Below, piece by piece: positions 1-8,578 of a DNA stretch of 63,255 nucleotides. This DNA comes from an uncultured Bacteroidales bacterium (GTDB lineage: Bacteria; Bacteroidota; Bacteroidia; Bacteroidales; F082), in assembly GCA_900318085.1 (NCBI GenBank), contig ONJF01000022.1, positions 1 through 63,255 of the forward strand. The letters run 5' to 3'. Both the position numbers and the translations under genes were made by a program. The notes beneath the pieces were generated by a model, which was given only the letters and a program-made list of their open reading frames with translations, made no database searches and was not told where the DNA came from. Positions within the stretch are counted from its first letter, which is position 1, and every line of letters starts with the position of its first letter.

Positions 1-2856
1 GGCCTCGTCGAGGATCTTATGGTAGGTCTCGAATCCGATGTCGTTGATGAAGCCGCTCTGTTCGGCACCGAGGATGTTGCCTGCGCCACGGATGTCCAAG
101 TCGCGCATGGCGATGTTGATGCCTTCGCCAAGGTCGGAGAACTCTTCCAAGGCGCGGAGTCGCTTTTGGGCGTCTTGGGTCAAGGTGTTGAGCGGAGGTG
201 TCAGCAGGTAGCAGAAGGCCTTCTTGTTGGAACGGCCCACGCGCCCACGCAGCTGATGCAGGTCGCTGAGTCCATAACGGTGCGCGTCATTGATGATGAT
301 GGTGTTGGCGTTGGGGATGTCCAAGCCCGATTCAACGATGGTGGTGCAGAGCAGCACGTCGTAGTCGCCGTTGATGAAGCCGAGCATGATGTCCTCAAGC
401 TTCGAGCCTTCCATCTGGCCGTGGGCGACGGCGATGCGCACGCCTGGCACGTACTTCAGGATGAAGTCGTGCACGTCCATGATGTTCTGGATGCGGTTGT
501 GGATGAAGAAGACCTGACCGTTGCGGGCGAGTTCAAACTGGATGGCGTCGCGGATGAGTTCGCCGTCGAAACCACGCAATTCGGTCTGCACGGGATAGCG
601 GTTGGGTGGTGGCGTGGTGATGACGCTGAGGTCGCGGGCTCCCATCATGGAGAACTGCAGGGTGCGGGGGATAGGCGTAGCGGTCAAGGTCAGCGTGTCG
701 ACGTTGGCCTTCATCTCTTTCAACTTCTCCTTCGCGGCTACACCGAATTTCTGCTCTTCGTCGATGACAAGCAAGCCCAAATCCTTGAATTTCACATCTT
801 TCCCCGTGAGGCGGTGCGTCCCAATGATGATGTCGATTTCGCCTTTTTCGAGGCGTTTCAGGATTTCGGTCTGTTGCTTGGTGGTCTTGAAACGGTTGAG
901 GTATTCTATGGTGACGGGGAATCCGTCGAAGCGTTCAGTGAAGGTGTGGTAGTGTTGCAGGGCCAATACAGTTGTTGGCACGAGCACAGCCACCTGTTTC
1001 GAGTCGCAGCAGGCCTTGAAGGCGGCGCGCATGGCCACCTCGGTCTTGCCGAAGCCGACGTCGCCACATACGAGGCGATCCATGGGGTTCTCGCTCTCCA
1101 TGTCGCGTTTCACGTCATTGGTGGCTTTCAGCTGGTCGGGGGTGTCCTCGTAGATGAACGAGGCCTCCAGCTCGTTTTGCAGATAGTTGTCGGGCGAGAA
1201 CTTGAAGCCAGGTGTGCGTTTACGCTCGGCATAGAGCTTAATCAGTTCGCGGGCGATGTCCTTGACCTTGCTCTTGGTCTTGTTCTTCAGTCGGTTCCAA
1301 GCGCCACTGCCAAGGGTGCTGAGTTTGGGTTCGGTACCGTCCTTGCTGCTGTATTTGGCGATGCGGTGCAGCGAGTGGATGCTCACATAGAGCAGGTCGC
1401 CGTTGTTGTAAATCAATCGAATGGCCTCTTGAGGCTTACCGTTGTTGTCAATGGTCTCCAATCCGTCGAAGCGACCGATGCCGTGGTCGATGTGGGTGAC
1501 GTAGTCGCCAGGCTTCAGCTCATAGAGGTCTTTCAGCGTGATGGCTTGCTTGGTCGAGAAGTTGTCGCGCAAGTGGAAGCGGTGGTAACGCTCAAAGATC
1601 TGGTGGTCGGTGTAGCAACAGATTTTCAAGTCTTCGTCGATGAAGCCGCCATGGATAGCGATGGTCTCGGTCTCAAAGTCGCGATGGCTCTCCTCGTTGT
1701 GGTTGATGTCGTTCAGAATCGCTTGGATACGAGAGAGTTGTTTGCTGCTCTCGGAGAACACGATGACGCGGTAGCCTTCTTCCTTATGCTCGGAGATGTC
1801 GTCGATGAGCAGGTTGAAGTTCTTGCTGAAGATAGGCTGAGGCTTGGTGTGGAAGTTGACAATTGATAATTGAGAATTGATAATTGACAATTTGCTGGAG
1901 GCTCCAAATTCCACGGTACGGCGATTTGTCAAGCAGTCCAAAAGTTCTTCCGATTTGCTGAACAGTTGTCCAGGTTTCAAAGCCTTCACTTCCTCGTCCT
2001 GCTCTTGCATCTTCTCGAAGGCTTCCACGGCGCGGCCGTATTCCTTGTCGACCTGAGTGGCGAAGAAGGCCATGTCGGTGAGCCAAACGGTGGTGGTGTC
2101 GGGTAGGTATTGCAGGATGGCCTCGCGGTCTTCGATGAAGGCGCGTTCCTGCATGTTAGGCAACAACACAATTTGTTTCAGCTGCTCGATGGAGAGTTGG
2201 TCGGCGATGTTGAAACTGCGGATGCTGTCGACCTCGTCGCCGAAGAACTCGATACGGTAGGGGTAGTCGTTGGCAAAAGAAAACACGTCCACCAGACCGC
2301 CACGGATGGCAAATTGTCCTGGCTCCACCACGAAATCGACATTCTCAAACTCGTAGTCGTAGAGCAAGTCGGTGAGGAAATCCAAGTTGACCTTTTCGCC
2401 GACCTTGAGTTTAAAGGTGTTCTTGGCCAAGAGTTTACGGGTGAAGACCTTTTCACTCAAGGCTTCTGGGTAGCTGACAATCAAGGTCTTGCGTTCGGAG
2501 GTGGAGACGCGTTGCAGCACCTCGGTGCGCGAGAGGATATAGGTGTTGTCGGGCTTCTCCGGCTCGTAAGGACGCTTGTAGGAGGTAGGGTAGAAAAGCA
2601 CCTGCTTCTTGCTGTAGTCCATGCCACGCTCGCCGAGCAGGCTCTCAAGGTCGTTGTAGAAATAGGCTGCGTCTTCCTTGTCGGCGCAGACGATGAGGTG
2701 CTGGCCGCCCATCTGTCGGAAGGTTTCCTCCACGACGAAGGCCTTCGACGAAGCCGCTAGGTTGGAACAAAGCAAATGCCCTCCATCGCGCAAAGTCTTG
2801 ACTATCGCGTCGATGTGGGCATCAGCTTTATAAGGTTGGTACTTTATGCTTGCCAC
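1..2856 (-). CDS. mfd: Transcription-repair coupling factor Mfd (3' end cut by window edge)
   Basis: Superfamily 2 DNA translocase that displaces RNA polymerase stalled at lesions and recruits UvrA. The minus strand is open from position 1 to the proposed GTG start at 2856, giving about 952 visible residues; the C-terminus lies outside the window. Visible parts are an N-terminal UvrB-like region, an RNA-polymerase-interaction region with [14 protein letters not shown], the Walker A loop [16 protein letters not shown] near residue 597, a DEEQKFG box near 696, [10 protein letters not shown], and the translocase motif [12 protein letters not shown]. The start was chosen because it is the only start codon between the -7 box at 2877-2884 and the first conserved residues; it encodes [10 protein letters not shown]. 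Residues 321-333 are encoded by an iterated AATTGATAATTG repeat and look like an in-frame insertion between domains. Function is certain; the GTG start is likely. Confidence 0.95.
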   Translation of the reverse strand, partial: MASIKYQPYKADAHIDAIVKTLRDGGHLLCSNLAASSKAFVVEETFRQMGGQHLIVCADKEDAAYFYNDLESLLGERGMDYSKKQVLFYPTSYKRPYEPEKPDNTYILSRTEVLQRVSTSERKTLIVSYPEALSEKVFTRKLLAKNTFKLKVGEKVNLDFLTDLLYDYEFENVDFVVEPGQFAIRGGLVDVFSFANDYPYRIEFFGDEVDSIRSFNIADQLSIEQLKQIVLLPNMQERAFIEDREAILQYLPDTTTVWLTDMAFFATQVDKEYGRAVEAFEKMQEQDEEVKALKPGQLFSKSEELLDCLTNRRTVEFGASSKLSIINSQLSIVNFHTKPQPIFSKNFNLLIDDISEHKEEGYRVIVFSESSKQLSRIQAILNDINHNEESHRDFETETIAIHGGFIDEDLKICCYTDHQIFERYHRFHLRDNFSTKQAITLKDLYELKPGDYVTHIDHGIGRFDGLETIDNNGKPQEAIRLIYNNGDLLYVSIHSLHRIAKYSSKDGTEPKLSTLGSGAWNRLKNKTKSKVKDIARELIKLYAERKRTPGFKFSPDNYLQNELEASFIYEDTPDQLKATNDVKRDMESENPMDRLVCGDVGFGKTEVAMRAAFKACCDSKQVAVLVPTTVLALQHYHTFTERFDGFPVTIEYLNRFKTTKQQTEILKRLEKGEIDIIIGTHRLTGKDVKFKDLGLLVIDEEQKFGVAAKEKLKEMKANVDTLTLTATPIPRTLQFSMMGARDLSVITTPPPNRYPVQTELRGFDGELIRDAIQFELARNGQVFFIHNRIQNIMDVHDFILKYVPGVRIAVAHGQMEGSKLEDIMLGFINGDYDVLLCTTIVESGLDIPNANTIIINDAHRYGLSDLHQLRGRVGRSNKKAFCYLLTPPLNTLTQDAQKRLRALEEFSDLGEGINIAMRDLDIRGAGNILGAEQSGFINDIGFETYHKILDEA
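1858..1893. repeat. Iterated AATTGATAATTG words inside mfd
   Basis: Two and a half copies of a 14-nt unit (ACAATTGATAATTG, then AGAATTGATAATTG, then ACAATTT) lie in frame within mfd and encode [11 protein letters not shown]-type peptide on the minus strand. The unit resembles other iterated short words at gene boundaries in this window. It is AT-rich compared with the surrounding gene. Confidence 0.8.
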
Positions 2857-2876
2857 AGTATTCAGAAATTGTGGCG

Positions 2877-2884
2877 CAAAGATA
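2877..2884 (-). promoter_or_regulatory. Bacteroidota -7 element for mfd
   Basis: On the minus strand TATCTTTG matches the TAnnTTTG consensus of the Bacteroidota primary sigma factor. It sits about 20 nt before the proposed GTG start of mfd and just beyond the stop of the upstream transporter gene. No clear -33 TTG was found. Confidence 0.65.
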
Positions 2885-2889
2885 CGAAA

Positions 2890-4896
2890 TTATTCTTCTT
2901 CTACCTTCGCTCGCTTCGAGTCCCAAATCATGTAGACGATGATGGCGATGTACATCACCAAGGCGATGAGGCCGGCCACGGGCAGCTCGGCAAATGGCGT
3001 GCCTTCGGCGGTCTTGGCCACGGCATCCACATTGCAGAACTTGAGGATGGCGCTCACCACACCCATCAAGGCACCACCGGCAATGAAGCCCGAGGCGATG
3101 AGGGTGCCACGGTTGTAGCGGGCATCATTGAGTTTCTGGTCTTTGCTGCGACTGCTCACGAACCACGAGATGGCACCACCGATGAGCAACGGGATGTTGA
3201 GGTCGATGGGGATGAACATACCCAAGGCAAAGGGCAATGCCGGTACCTTGCAGAAGTTGAGGATCAAGGCGATGGCGGCACCGATGCCGTAGAGCAGCCA
3301 CGGGGCACTACCGCCCGACATCATCGGCTCGATGACGGCACTCATGGCGTTGGCTTGCGGCGCGACCAAGGCGCCATCACCTACGAAGCCATAGGCTTTG
3401 TTCAGGATCATGATGACACCAGCGACGGTGGCAGCAGCCACGGCCACACCGACGAACTTCCAAATCTCTTGCTTCTTGGGCGTTGTGCCAATCCAGTAAC
3501 CCACTTTCAAGTCGGTGATGAAGGCACCTGCCACGGCCAAGGCCGTGCAGACCACACCGCCGATAATCAAAGTGGCGGTCATGCCACTGGGACCGCTCAA
3601 TCCAGCGGCGACCATCACCAAGGAGGCCAAAATCAAGGTCATCAGCGTCATGCCGCTCACGGGGTTGCTGCCCACGATGGCGATGGCATTGGCGGCCACC
3701 GTCGTAAACAGGAAGGCGATGACGGCCACGACCAGTATGCCGATTAAGGCATGCCAAACGTTGTGTACTACGCCGAACCAGAAGAACAGGAAGGTGACGA
3801 TGAGCACGGCCACGATGCCAATCACGACAACTTTCATGGAGATGTCGCTTTGGGTGCGGTCGACAGGTTCAGCCGAGGCTTTCTTCCCTTTGAATTCGTT
3901 GGCGGCGAGGCTTACCGATGACTTGATGACCTTCCACGACTTGATGATGCTGATGACACCTGCCATGGCGATGCCGCCGATGCCGATGTGGCGTGCATAG
4001 TCTTTGAAAATCTGTTCAGGTGACATTTCACCTATGGTTTGCAGCACGCCTGTGTTCATCAGGTCAACGATTTGGTCGCCCCAGATGAGGTTCATGCCCG
4101 GGATGATAATGAACCATACCAGTATGGAGCCGCAGCAGATGATGAAGGCGTATTTCAGTCCGATGATGTAGCCCAAGCCGAGCACGGCAGCGCCCGTGTT
4201 CACCTTGAACATCAGCTTGGCTTTGTCGGCCACGGCCGCGCCCCAACCCATCATGCGGGTGGTGAGGGTCTCCGACCACCAACCGAAGGTGGAGACGATG
4301 AAGTCATACAAACCACCAATCAAGCCGCTGACAACCAGCAATAAAGAGTCCTTGCCTTTCTTCTGTCCGCTGACCAACACCTGTGTGGTGGCTGTGGCTT
4401 CAGGGAAGGGGAACTTGCCGTGTTGCTCCTTGACGAAGTACTTGCGGAAAGGGATGAGGAACAGGATGCCCAAGATGCCGCCGAGCAAAGAGGCGATGAA
4501 CACCTGCCAGAAGTTGATTTCGATTTGGTAGCCCTTGCCTTGCAGGATGTATAGGGCGGGCAAGGTGAAGATGGCACCTGCTACCACGCCGCCCGAGCAG
4601 CCACCGATGCTTTGGATGATGACGTTTTGCGACAAGGCGTCGTTCTTTCGGGCCAGTCCCGTCAGTCCAATGGCGATGATGGCGATGGGGATGGCAGCTT
4701 CAAACACCTGTCCGACCTTCAGGCCGAGGTAGGCAGCAGCGGCAGAAAACAGGATGGTCATCAGCAGGCCGATGCACACCGACCAGACCGTAACCTCTTG
4801 GTACTTCTTGTTTTTCGAGAGTATAGGTTCATACTCTTCGCCCGGTTTCAGCTCGCGTTGCGCGTTCTCGGGCAGTTTGAATTGATCGTTTTCCAT
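2890..4896 (-). CDS. OPT-family oligopeptide transporter
   Basis: A 668-residue polytopic inner-membrane protein of the OPT (oligopeptide transporter) family, predicted to import small peptides or peptide-like metal chelates by secondary transport. Many hydrophobic segments are visible, for example near the N-terminus (VCIGLLMTILFSAAAAYLGL) and throughout the C-terminal half. Family-like motifs include AAAAYLGLKVGQVFEAAIP and the NAIAIVGSNPVSGMT segment. The start MENDQFKLPENAQ is chosen over an upstream in-frame ATG because the longer version only adds a non-conserved tail. It lies downstream of no obvious partner gene and ends shortly before the mfd promoter. The substrate cannot be assigned from sequence. 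Confidence 0.9.
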   Translation of the reverse strand: MENDQFKLPENAQRELKPGEEYEPILSKNKKYQEVTVWSVCIGLLMTILFSAAAAYLGLKVGQVFEAAIPIAIIAIGLTGLARKNDALSQNVIIQSIGGCSGGVVAGAIFTLPALYILQGKGYQIEINFWQVFIASLLGGILGILFLIPFRKYFVKEQHGKFPFPEATATTQVLVSGQKKGKDSLLLVVSGLIGGLYDFIVSTFGWWSETLTTRMMGWGAAVADKAKLMFKVNTGAAVLGLGYIIGLKYAFIICCGSILVWFIIIPGMNLIWGDQIVDLMNTGVLQTIGEMSPEQIFKDYARHIGIGGIAMAGVISIIKSWKVIKSSVSLAANEFKGKKASAEPVDRTQSDISMKVVVIGIVAVLIVTFLFFWFGVVHNVWHALIGILVVAVIAFLFTTVAANAIAIVGSNPVSGMTLMTLILASLVMVAAGLSGPSGMTATLIIGGVVCTALAVAGAFITDLKVGYWIGTTPKKQEIWKFVGVAVAAATVAGVIMILNKAYGFVGDGALVAPQANAMSAVIEPMMSGGSAPWLLYGIGAAIALILNFCKVPALPFALGMFIPIDLNIPLLIGGAISWFVSSRSKDQKLNDARYNRGTLIASGFIAGGALMGVVSAILKFCNVDAVAKTAEGTPFAELPVAGLIALVMYIAIIVYMIWDSKRAKVEEE

Positions 4897-4994
4897 ATAG
4901 TGAATGTTTGAAATATCAACGGAAATGAATTGCAATAATAGGAAAATAAATGATTGTTTGAGAAGCGCAAAGCGACGAAAAGCTTGCGTCCGGT

Positions 4995-5024
4995 AGGTTC
5001 TGCGAGTTCTGCGAATTCTGCGTG
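4995..5024. repeat. Iterated TTCTGCGA words
   Basis: Three tandem copies of TTCTGCG(A/T) (GTTCTGCGAGTTCTGCGAAT followed by TCTGCG) lie in the intergenic region between the OPT gene and the small membrane protein gene. Same style as the other iterated-word tracts here. No function visible. Confidence 0.7.
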
Positions 5025-5067
5025 AAACTACTTTCTACATTTTTTTTGCGAGAAAATGACAAATTAA

Positions 5068-5099
5068 TTTGTCTAATTGGAAAGTTTACTTTACTTTTG
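5068..5099 (+). promoter_or_regulatory. Promoter for the membrane protein/HTH pair
   Basis: TTTG at 5068-5071, 20-nt spacer, then TACTTTTG at 5092-5099, an excellent match to the Bacteroidota TTTG-N(19-21)-TAnnTTTG promoter. Predicted transcription start is near 5106, about 24 nt before the ATG at 5130, which supports that start over the upstream ORF extension. Confidence 0.75.
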
Positions 5100-5129
5100 C
5101 AGCGTCAAACTTTCAAAAATCTATACGTT

Positions 5130-5594
5130 ATGAAGAAAAACTATTTGTTTCCCCACTACTTTCAATGGATTGGATTGGCGATTGCTGTCATTTCCTTTGT
5201 GGCTCTATGCGTTGGTCCAAATATGGATTTTTCCATTCGGATGCCAGCCCTTTATAATGGCGATATTTCCTTTGACGAAGAATCCAATAGCGGTTTCTTC
5301 CGCATGGCTGATACTGGCATGTTCTCCATTGCCATGCCTTTGTTGATCATCGGCTTGATTTTCTTAGGTTTCTCCAAAGAAAAAGTCGAAGATGAATTCG
5401 TTCAGTATCTTCGTTCCCAAAGTCTGATCTGGTCCACGTACGTCACAGCAGGCTTGTTCATTCTGGGCACCTTGTTGATTTACGGCATCACTTACCTCTT
5501 GATACCGTATATGGTGTTTTTTGTGTTCCTCTTGCTGTTCATCCTCAAATTCAAGATTGCTTTGCATCATTACAACAAAGGAGGCGCGAAATGA
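5130..5594 (+). CDS. Small four-helix membrane protein paired with an HTH regulator
   Basis: 154 residues with about four predicted membrane segments (FQWIGLAIAVISFVALCV, FSIAMPLLIIGLIFLGF, STYVTAGLFILGTLLIYGI, YLLIPYMVFFVFLLLFIL). I do not recognise a named family. It overlaps the downstream Xre-type HTH gene by ATGA, a translational-coupling arrangement. Pairs of a small multi-TM protein and a 60-70 residue HTH protein are common in Firmicutes and Bacteroidota, and the HTH protein usually regulates the pair; that is inference here. The start was moved to 5130 because of the strong promoter immediately upstream. Confidence 0.75.
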   Translation: MKKNYLFPHYFQWIGLAIAVISFVALCVGPNMDFSIRMPALYNGDISFDEESNSGFFRMADTGMFSIAMPLLIIGLIFLGFSKEKVEDEFVQYLRSQSLIWSTYVTAGLFILGTLLIYGITYLLIPYMVFFVFLLLFILKFKIALHHYNKGGAK

Positions 5595-5791
5595 AGAACC
5601 GTTTGAAAGTGGCGCGGGCCGAAAAAGACCTCACGCAAGAAGATTTGGCCAAACTTATAGGTGTGAGCCGACAGTCGATTAATGCCATTGAATCAGGGCG
5701 GTATGTGCCTTCCACGGTCTTGGCCTTGAAGATGGCGCAGGTGTTCGGGAAACCGGTGGAGGAGATATTCTTCCTCGAAGAGGAGGATTGA
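5591..5791 (+). CDS. Xre/Cro-type HTH transcriptional regulator (66 aa)
   Basis: A stand-alone helix-turn-helix DNA-binding protein with almost nothing beyond the HTH_3 fold: RLKVARAEKDLTQEDLAKLIGVSRQ, then SINAIESGRYVPSTVLALKMAQVFG, then an acidic tail EEIFFLEEED. The size and tail are typical of the small YozG-like regulators. Its ATG overlaps the TGA of the membrane-protein gene, so the two are coexpressed. Target genes cannot be read from the sequence; autoregulation of the 5068-5099 promoter is the simplest idea. Confidence 0.88.
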   Translation: MKNRLKVARAEKDLTQEDLAKLIGVSRQSINAIESGRYVPSTVLALKMAQVFGKPVEEIFFLEEED

Positions 5792-5796
5792 TAGTG

Positions 5797-5952
5797 AGAG
5801 ATTCCCCTCGGGAATGGAGTTGTAATATGTATGTAAACTGCGGCGGCATGAGGTGCTACTTTTGGGTAACTTGCTCTTGCCGCCGCTGTATACACAATAA
5901 CAAACATGCCATTGACTTCGTCGAATCTTCGATTTCCCCGCAGGGGAATCTC
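5797..5952. repeat. Nested-hairpin intergenic element, copy 1
   Basis: Between two convergent genes. The outer arms at 5797-5815 (GAGATTCCCC-TCGGGAAT) and 5931-5952 (complement of GAGATTCCCCTGCGGGGAAAT) pair with each other, and each is also a small palindrome. Inside, GCGGCGGC at 5840-5847 pairs with GCCGCCGC at 5879-5886. Copy 2 at 55704-55834 has the same arms and the same GC stem with unrelated spacer sequence. It may act as a bidirectional terminator or a non-autonomous mobile repeat. Confidence 0.75.
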
Positions 5953-5962
5953 AATAGTGTGT

Positions 5963-8578
5963 TTACTTTACAATACAGAATTTCTTGATAATAGTCTTGC
6001 TTTTGTTTTGAATCCTAACGAAATACATTCCCTCGGCCAAACCCGTCACATCAATCTGCAGGGTTTCATCGGTGATGTGGCCTGAAAGCAGTGTTTGGCC
6101 TGTCACGTTGGTGATGATGTATTCGGTTTTCTCTGGTAGAGACGGTGTGCACACCGTCTCTACAAACAGAATCCCGTTCGTGGGATTAGGATAAACCTTG
6201 ATTTCCAACGCGTTATTCTCATCAACGACCATCACGTCCTTGTCCAAACATTCTGACCAGGCAATGGTATTCCCGCCATCGGTGCTGATGCCGTATTTGT
6301 ATTGTCCAATCGGCAAGGCATCCCAACCGTAATCGACATAATGGGCGTCGGCGATGTTTGAAGCAATCAGCTCGGCATTGCTTCCGTCGCAGTTGGCGCG
6401 GTAGATGCTGTAGGTGTTGCCCACGGTGATGTCGTCGATATAGAAGGCGTTTTCGTATTCGCCCTCAGCGAGTTGGTTGGCATATTTCCATTCCAAGATG
6501 TGGTTGCCGGGACCGATGGCCACGGTGTAGCGCGTCCACGGCACTTCATCCTTCAAGGTCTCGCCATATTGTACATTGTCGATGAAGAAGCCGCAGCCGT
6601 TGAGCGGGAAGCAACTGACACGGGCATAGTAACTTACGACACATGAAGTGGGCAGGTTGACCGCCAGCGAGATCTTGCTGTTGGAGAACATGCCCGTGTT
6701 GGTCGACTTGGCGCAATAGGTGCCTGTGTTGGGTTGCGTAGTGGTGATGATCCAAGGGCTGGTGGCGTCATTGATCCACATGTTTTGGTAGAAGTCGCCC
6801 GACTCGAAGCCATCGTAAATGCCCGCAGGCAGGTTCCAAGTCAGTGAAACGCGCATGTTGTTGATGACTTCGGCCTCAATTTCAACCACCTTTGTCAAGG
6901 TGACGTAATTGGAGGGAAGTGAGGTCATGTCGTTTTCTAGATGGGCGATAATATAATAGGTATAGGAGCCCGCGTAGCTGATGTGGTCGGTGTAGGTGGT
7001 CGCCGTCAGATTGTTGGCGATGCGCATGCCGTCGCGATAGACATCGTAGGAGATGCCTTCGGGTGCGGCTGTCCAGTTGAGGACGACTTGTTCGCCGTCG
7101 AAGTCGGCAGTGAGGTTGGTCGGACCGTGATGGAACAAGGCGTTCATGGCAGCCAAGGCGTCGATACGACCCGAGCCAACGCGGTTGTTTTTCATGGTGT
7201 TGCCGACGCGCACCGAGGTGAGTTCTATGATGGAATCCAATTCGGCGGGAGACAATTCAGGATTAGCCTCAAGCAGCATAGCCAACACACCTGCCACGCA
7301 GGGCGTAGCCATTGAGGTGCCGTCCATCTCAATGTAGTTGTTGGTGGTCTGATAGTTCAACGAGGTGATGTTGGCGCCAGGAGCCGAGATGTCGGGGCGG
7401 ATTAAACCAGGTTGGTTGACATCACCGTTTTCGTAGGGATAGTCATTGTAGTTACCGACATTGGCACCTGCAGCCCAAGTTGTGGGGCCGACGGAGGAGA
7501 AACCGCAGTGCTCGTCGTTGGAGTCGGTGGCACCCACGCTGATGACGGAGGTCAAGCCACCTTCGATGAGGTTCTTTTGGTCGGGGTGGAGCCATGCAGG
7601 AGGACAGTTGCCCGGTGCGCTGATGTTGAAGGGGACAGGGTAGGTGTATTGTGTCTGGCCTTCGTTGCCGCATGCCACGGCAGCCGCCACGCCCGCGTCT
7701 AAGCAGGTGGCGAAGACGTCGCGGTAGTAGTAGCAGGGACCAGCACCTACGTCACTGAGAGAGAGGCTGAGGATGTTGGCACCATGGTCCAAGGCGAACT
7801 CAACGCCTTCGATGAGGTGGGTGGCCTCGCCTTGTCCTTCCTCACTCAAAATCTTGATGGCCATAATCTTGGCTCCAGGGGCGATGCCCGTCTGTGTGCC
7901 TGCCGTACCTTGTCCTGCCAAGATGCCAGCGGTATGGGTGCCGTGACCTTGGTCGTCCATGGGGTCAAGGTCTTGATAGAAAACGTCATAGCCGTGGTGC
8001 GGAAACTCGCTGCCGCCGTCCCACATGCTGTTGGTGATGTCGATATGGTTGTAGTTGACGCCCGTGTCGATGAGGCCGATGATGACGCCGTTGCCCGTAT
8101 AGCCCGAGCCGTTGTAGTTCCAAACCGCTGGCGCGTTGATCTTGTCGATGTGCCAGGCATTGTCCCTTGAGCTGCCAGGATGAGCCTTTTCGTTGCTAGG
8201 AATCATCTGGCGCATCTCGTCGGGGATAATCATGGCAACATCCTTGCGCTGGGCGAGTTGTGCGATGACCTCGTCGCTGGCCGAGCAGCTGAAGCCGTTG
8301 AACGACCAGAAGATTTTCAGGTCACAGACCAAGCTTTCGCTCTTGTAACCTTCAAGAAAGTCAAGTACTTTGGCTTGTGAAGCTTGACAAAAGGCCTTTC
8401 GTTCAGCGATGACGAAGTCGCGGCGTTGCTCCTTGGTCATCAAAGCGTTCTTTTGCGACAGCTGGCTGTCGTCGTAGCGTTCGGTCATCATCACGATGAC
8501 ATGCTGAAGATGGTTGGATTGGCCAAACAATGCACTAATGCAAAGAGCCAAGAGAAGGGTAAAAATGGGTTTCTTCAT
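5963..8578 (-). CDS. Secreted subtilisin-like serine protease with T9SS sorting domain
   Basis: An S8-family peptidase of 871 residues with a signal peptide (MKKPIFTLLLALCISALFGQ). The catalytic triad is Asp171 (LIDTGVNYNH), His212 (GHGTHTAGILAG) and Ser422 (DGTSMATPCVAG). A pro-region precedes the catalytic domain. After it come an Fn3-like domain (about 450-540), a jelly-roll-like region (DGFESGDFYQNMW) and a C-terminal type IX secretion signal starting VYPNPTNGILF and ending in FCIVK. It is therefore predicted to cross the outer membrane by T9SS. The ATG overlaps the TGA of the DUF2851 gene (ATGA). A 28-nt perfect palindrome at 6136-6163 lies in frame inside the sorting domain and encodes ETVCTPSLP. 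Confidence 0.93.
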   Translation of the reverse strand: MKKPIFTLLLALCISALFGQSNHLQHVIVMMTERYDDSQLSQKNALMTKEQRRDFVIAERKAFCQASQAKVLDFLEGYKSESLVCDLKIFWSFNGFSCSASDEVIAQLAQRKDVAMIIPDEMRQMIPSNEKAHPGSSRDNAWHIDKINAPAVWNYNGSGYTGNGVIIGLIDTGVNYNHIDITNSMWDGGSEFPHHGYDVFYQDLDPMDDQGHGTHTAGILAGQGTAGTQTGIAPGAKIMAIKILSEEGQGEATHLIEGVEFALDHGANILSLSLSDVGAGPCYYYRDVFATCLDAGVAAAVACGNEGQTQYTYPVPFNISAPGNCPPAWLHPDQKNLIEGGLTSVISVGATDSNDEHCGFSSVGPTTWAAGANVGNYNDYPYENGDVNQPGLIRPDISAPGANITSLNYQTTNNYIEMDGTSMATPCVAGVLAMLLEANPELSPAELDSIIELTSVRVGNTMKNNRVGSGRIDALAAMNALFHHGPTNLTADFDGEQVVLNWTAAPEGISYDVYRDGMRIANNLTATTYTDHISYAGSYTYYIIAHLENDMTSLPSNYVTLTKVVEIEAEVINNMRVSLTWNLPAGIYDGFESGDFYQNMWINDATSPWIITTTQPNTGTYCAKSTNTGMFSNSKISLAVNLPTSCVVSYYARVSCFPLNGCGFFIDNVQYGETLKDEVPWTRYTVAIGPGNHILEWKYANQLAEGEYENAFYIDDITVGNTYSIYRANCDGSNAELIASNIADAHYVDYGWDALPIGQYKYGISTDGGNTIAWSECLDKDVMVVDENNALEIKVYPNPTNGILFVETVCTPSLPEKTEYIITNVTGQTLLSGHITDETLQIDVTGLAEGMYFVRIQNKSKTIIKKFCIVK
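6136..6163. repeat. GTAGAGACG palindrome inside the subtilisin gene
   Basis: A perfect 28-nt palindrome beginning GTAGAGACGGTG and ending CACCGTCTCTAC, identical to the intergenic copy at 30229-30256. Here it is read through in frame inside the T9SS sorting-domain coding region. Confidence 0.9.

Noticed and set aside
19-1866. A 615-codon plus-strand open frame at the left edge
   Set aside because: It lies antisense to mfd, whose helicase motifs are unmistakable; the plus-strand translation has no recognisable domain and is a codon-bias shadow.
2776-3747. A 323-codon plus-strand frame rich in Gly, His and Asp
   Set aside because: Antisense to the OPT transporter gene; composition is the mirror of membrane-protein codons.
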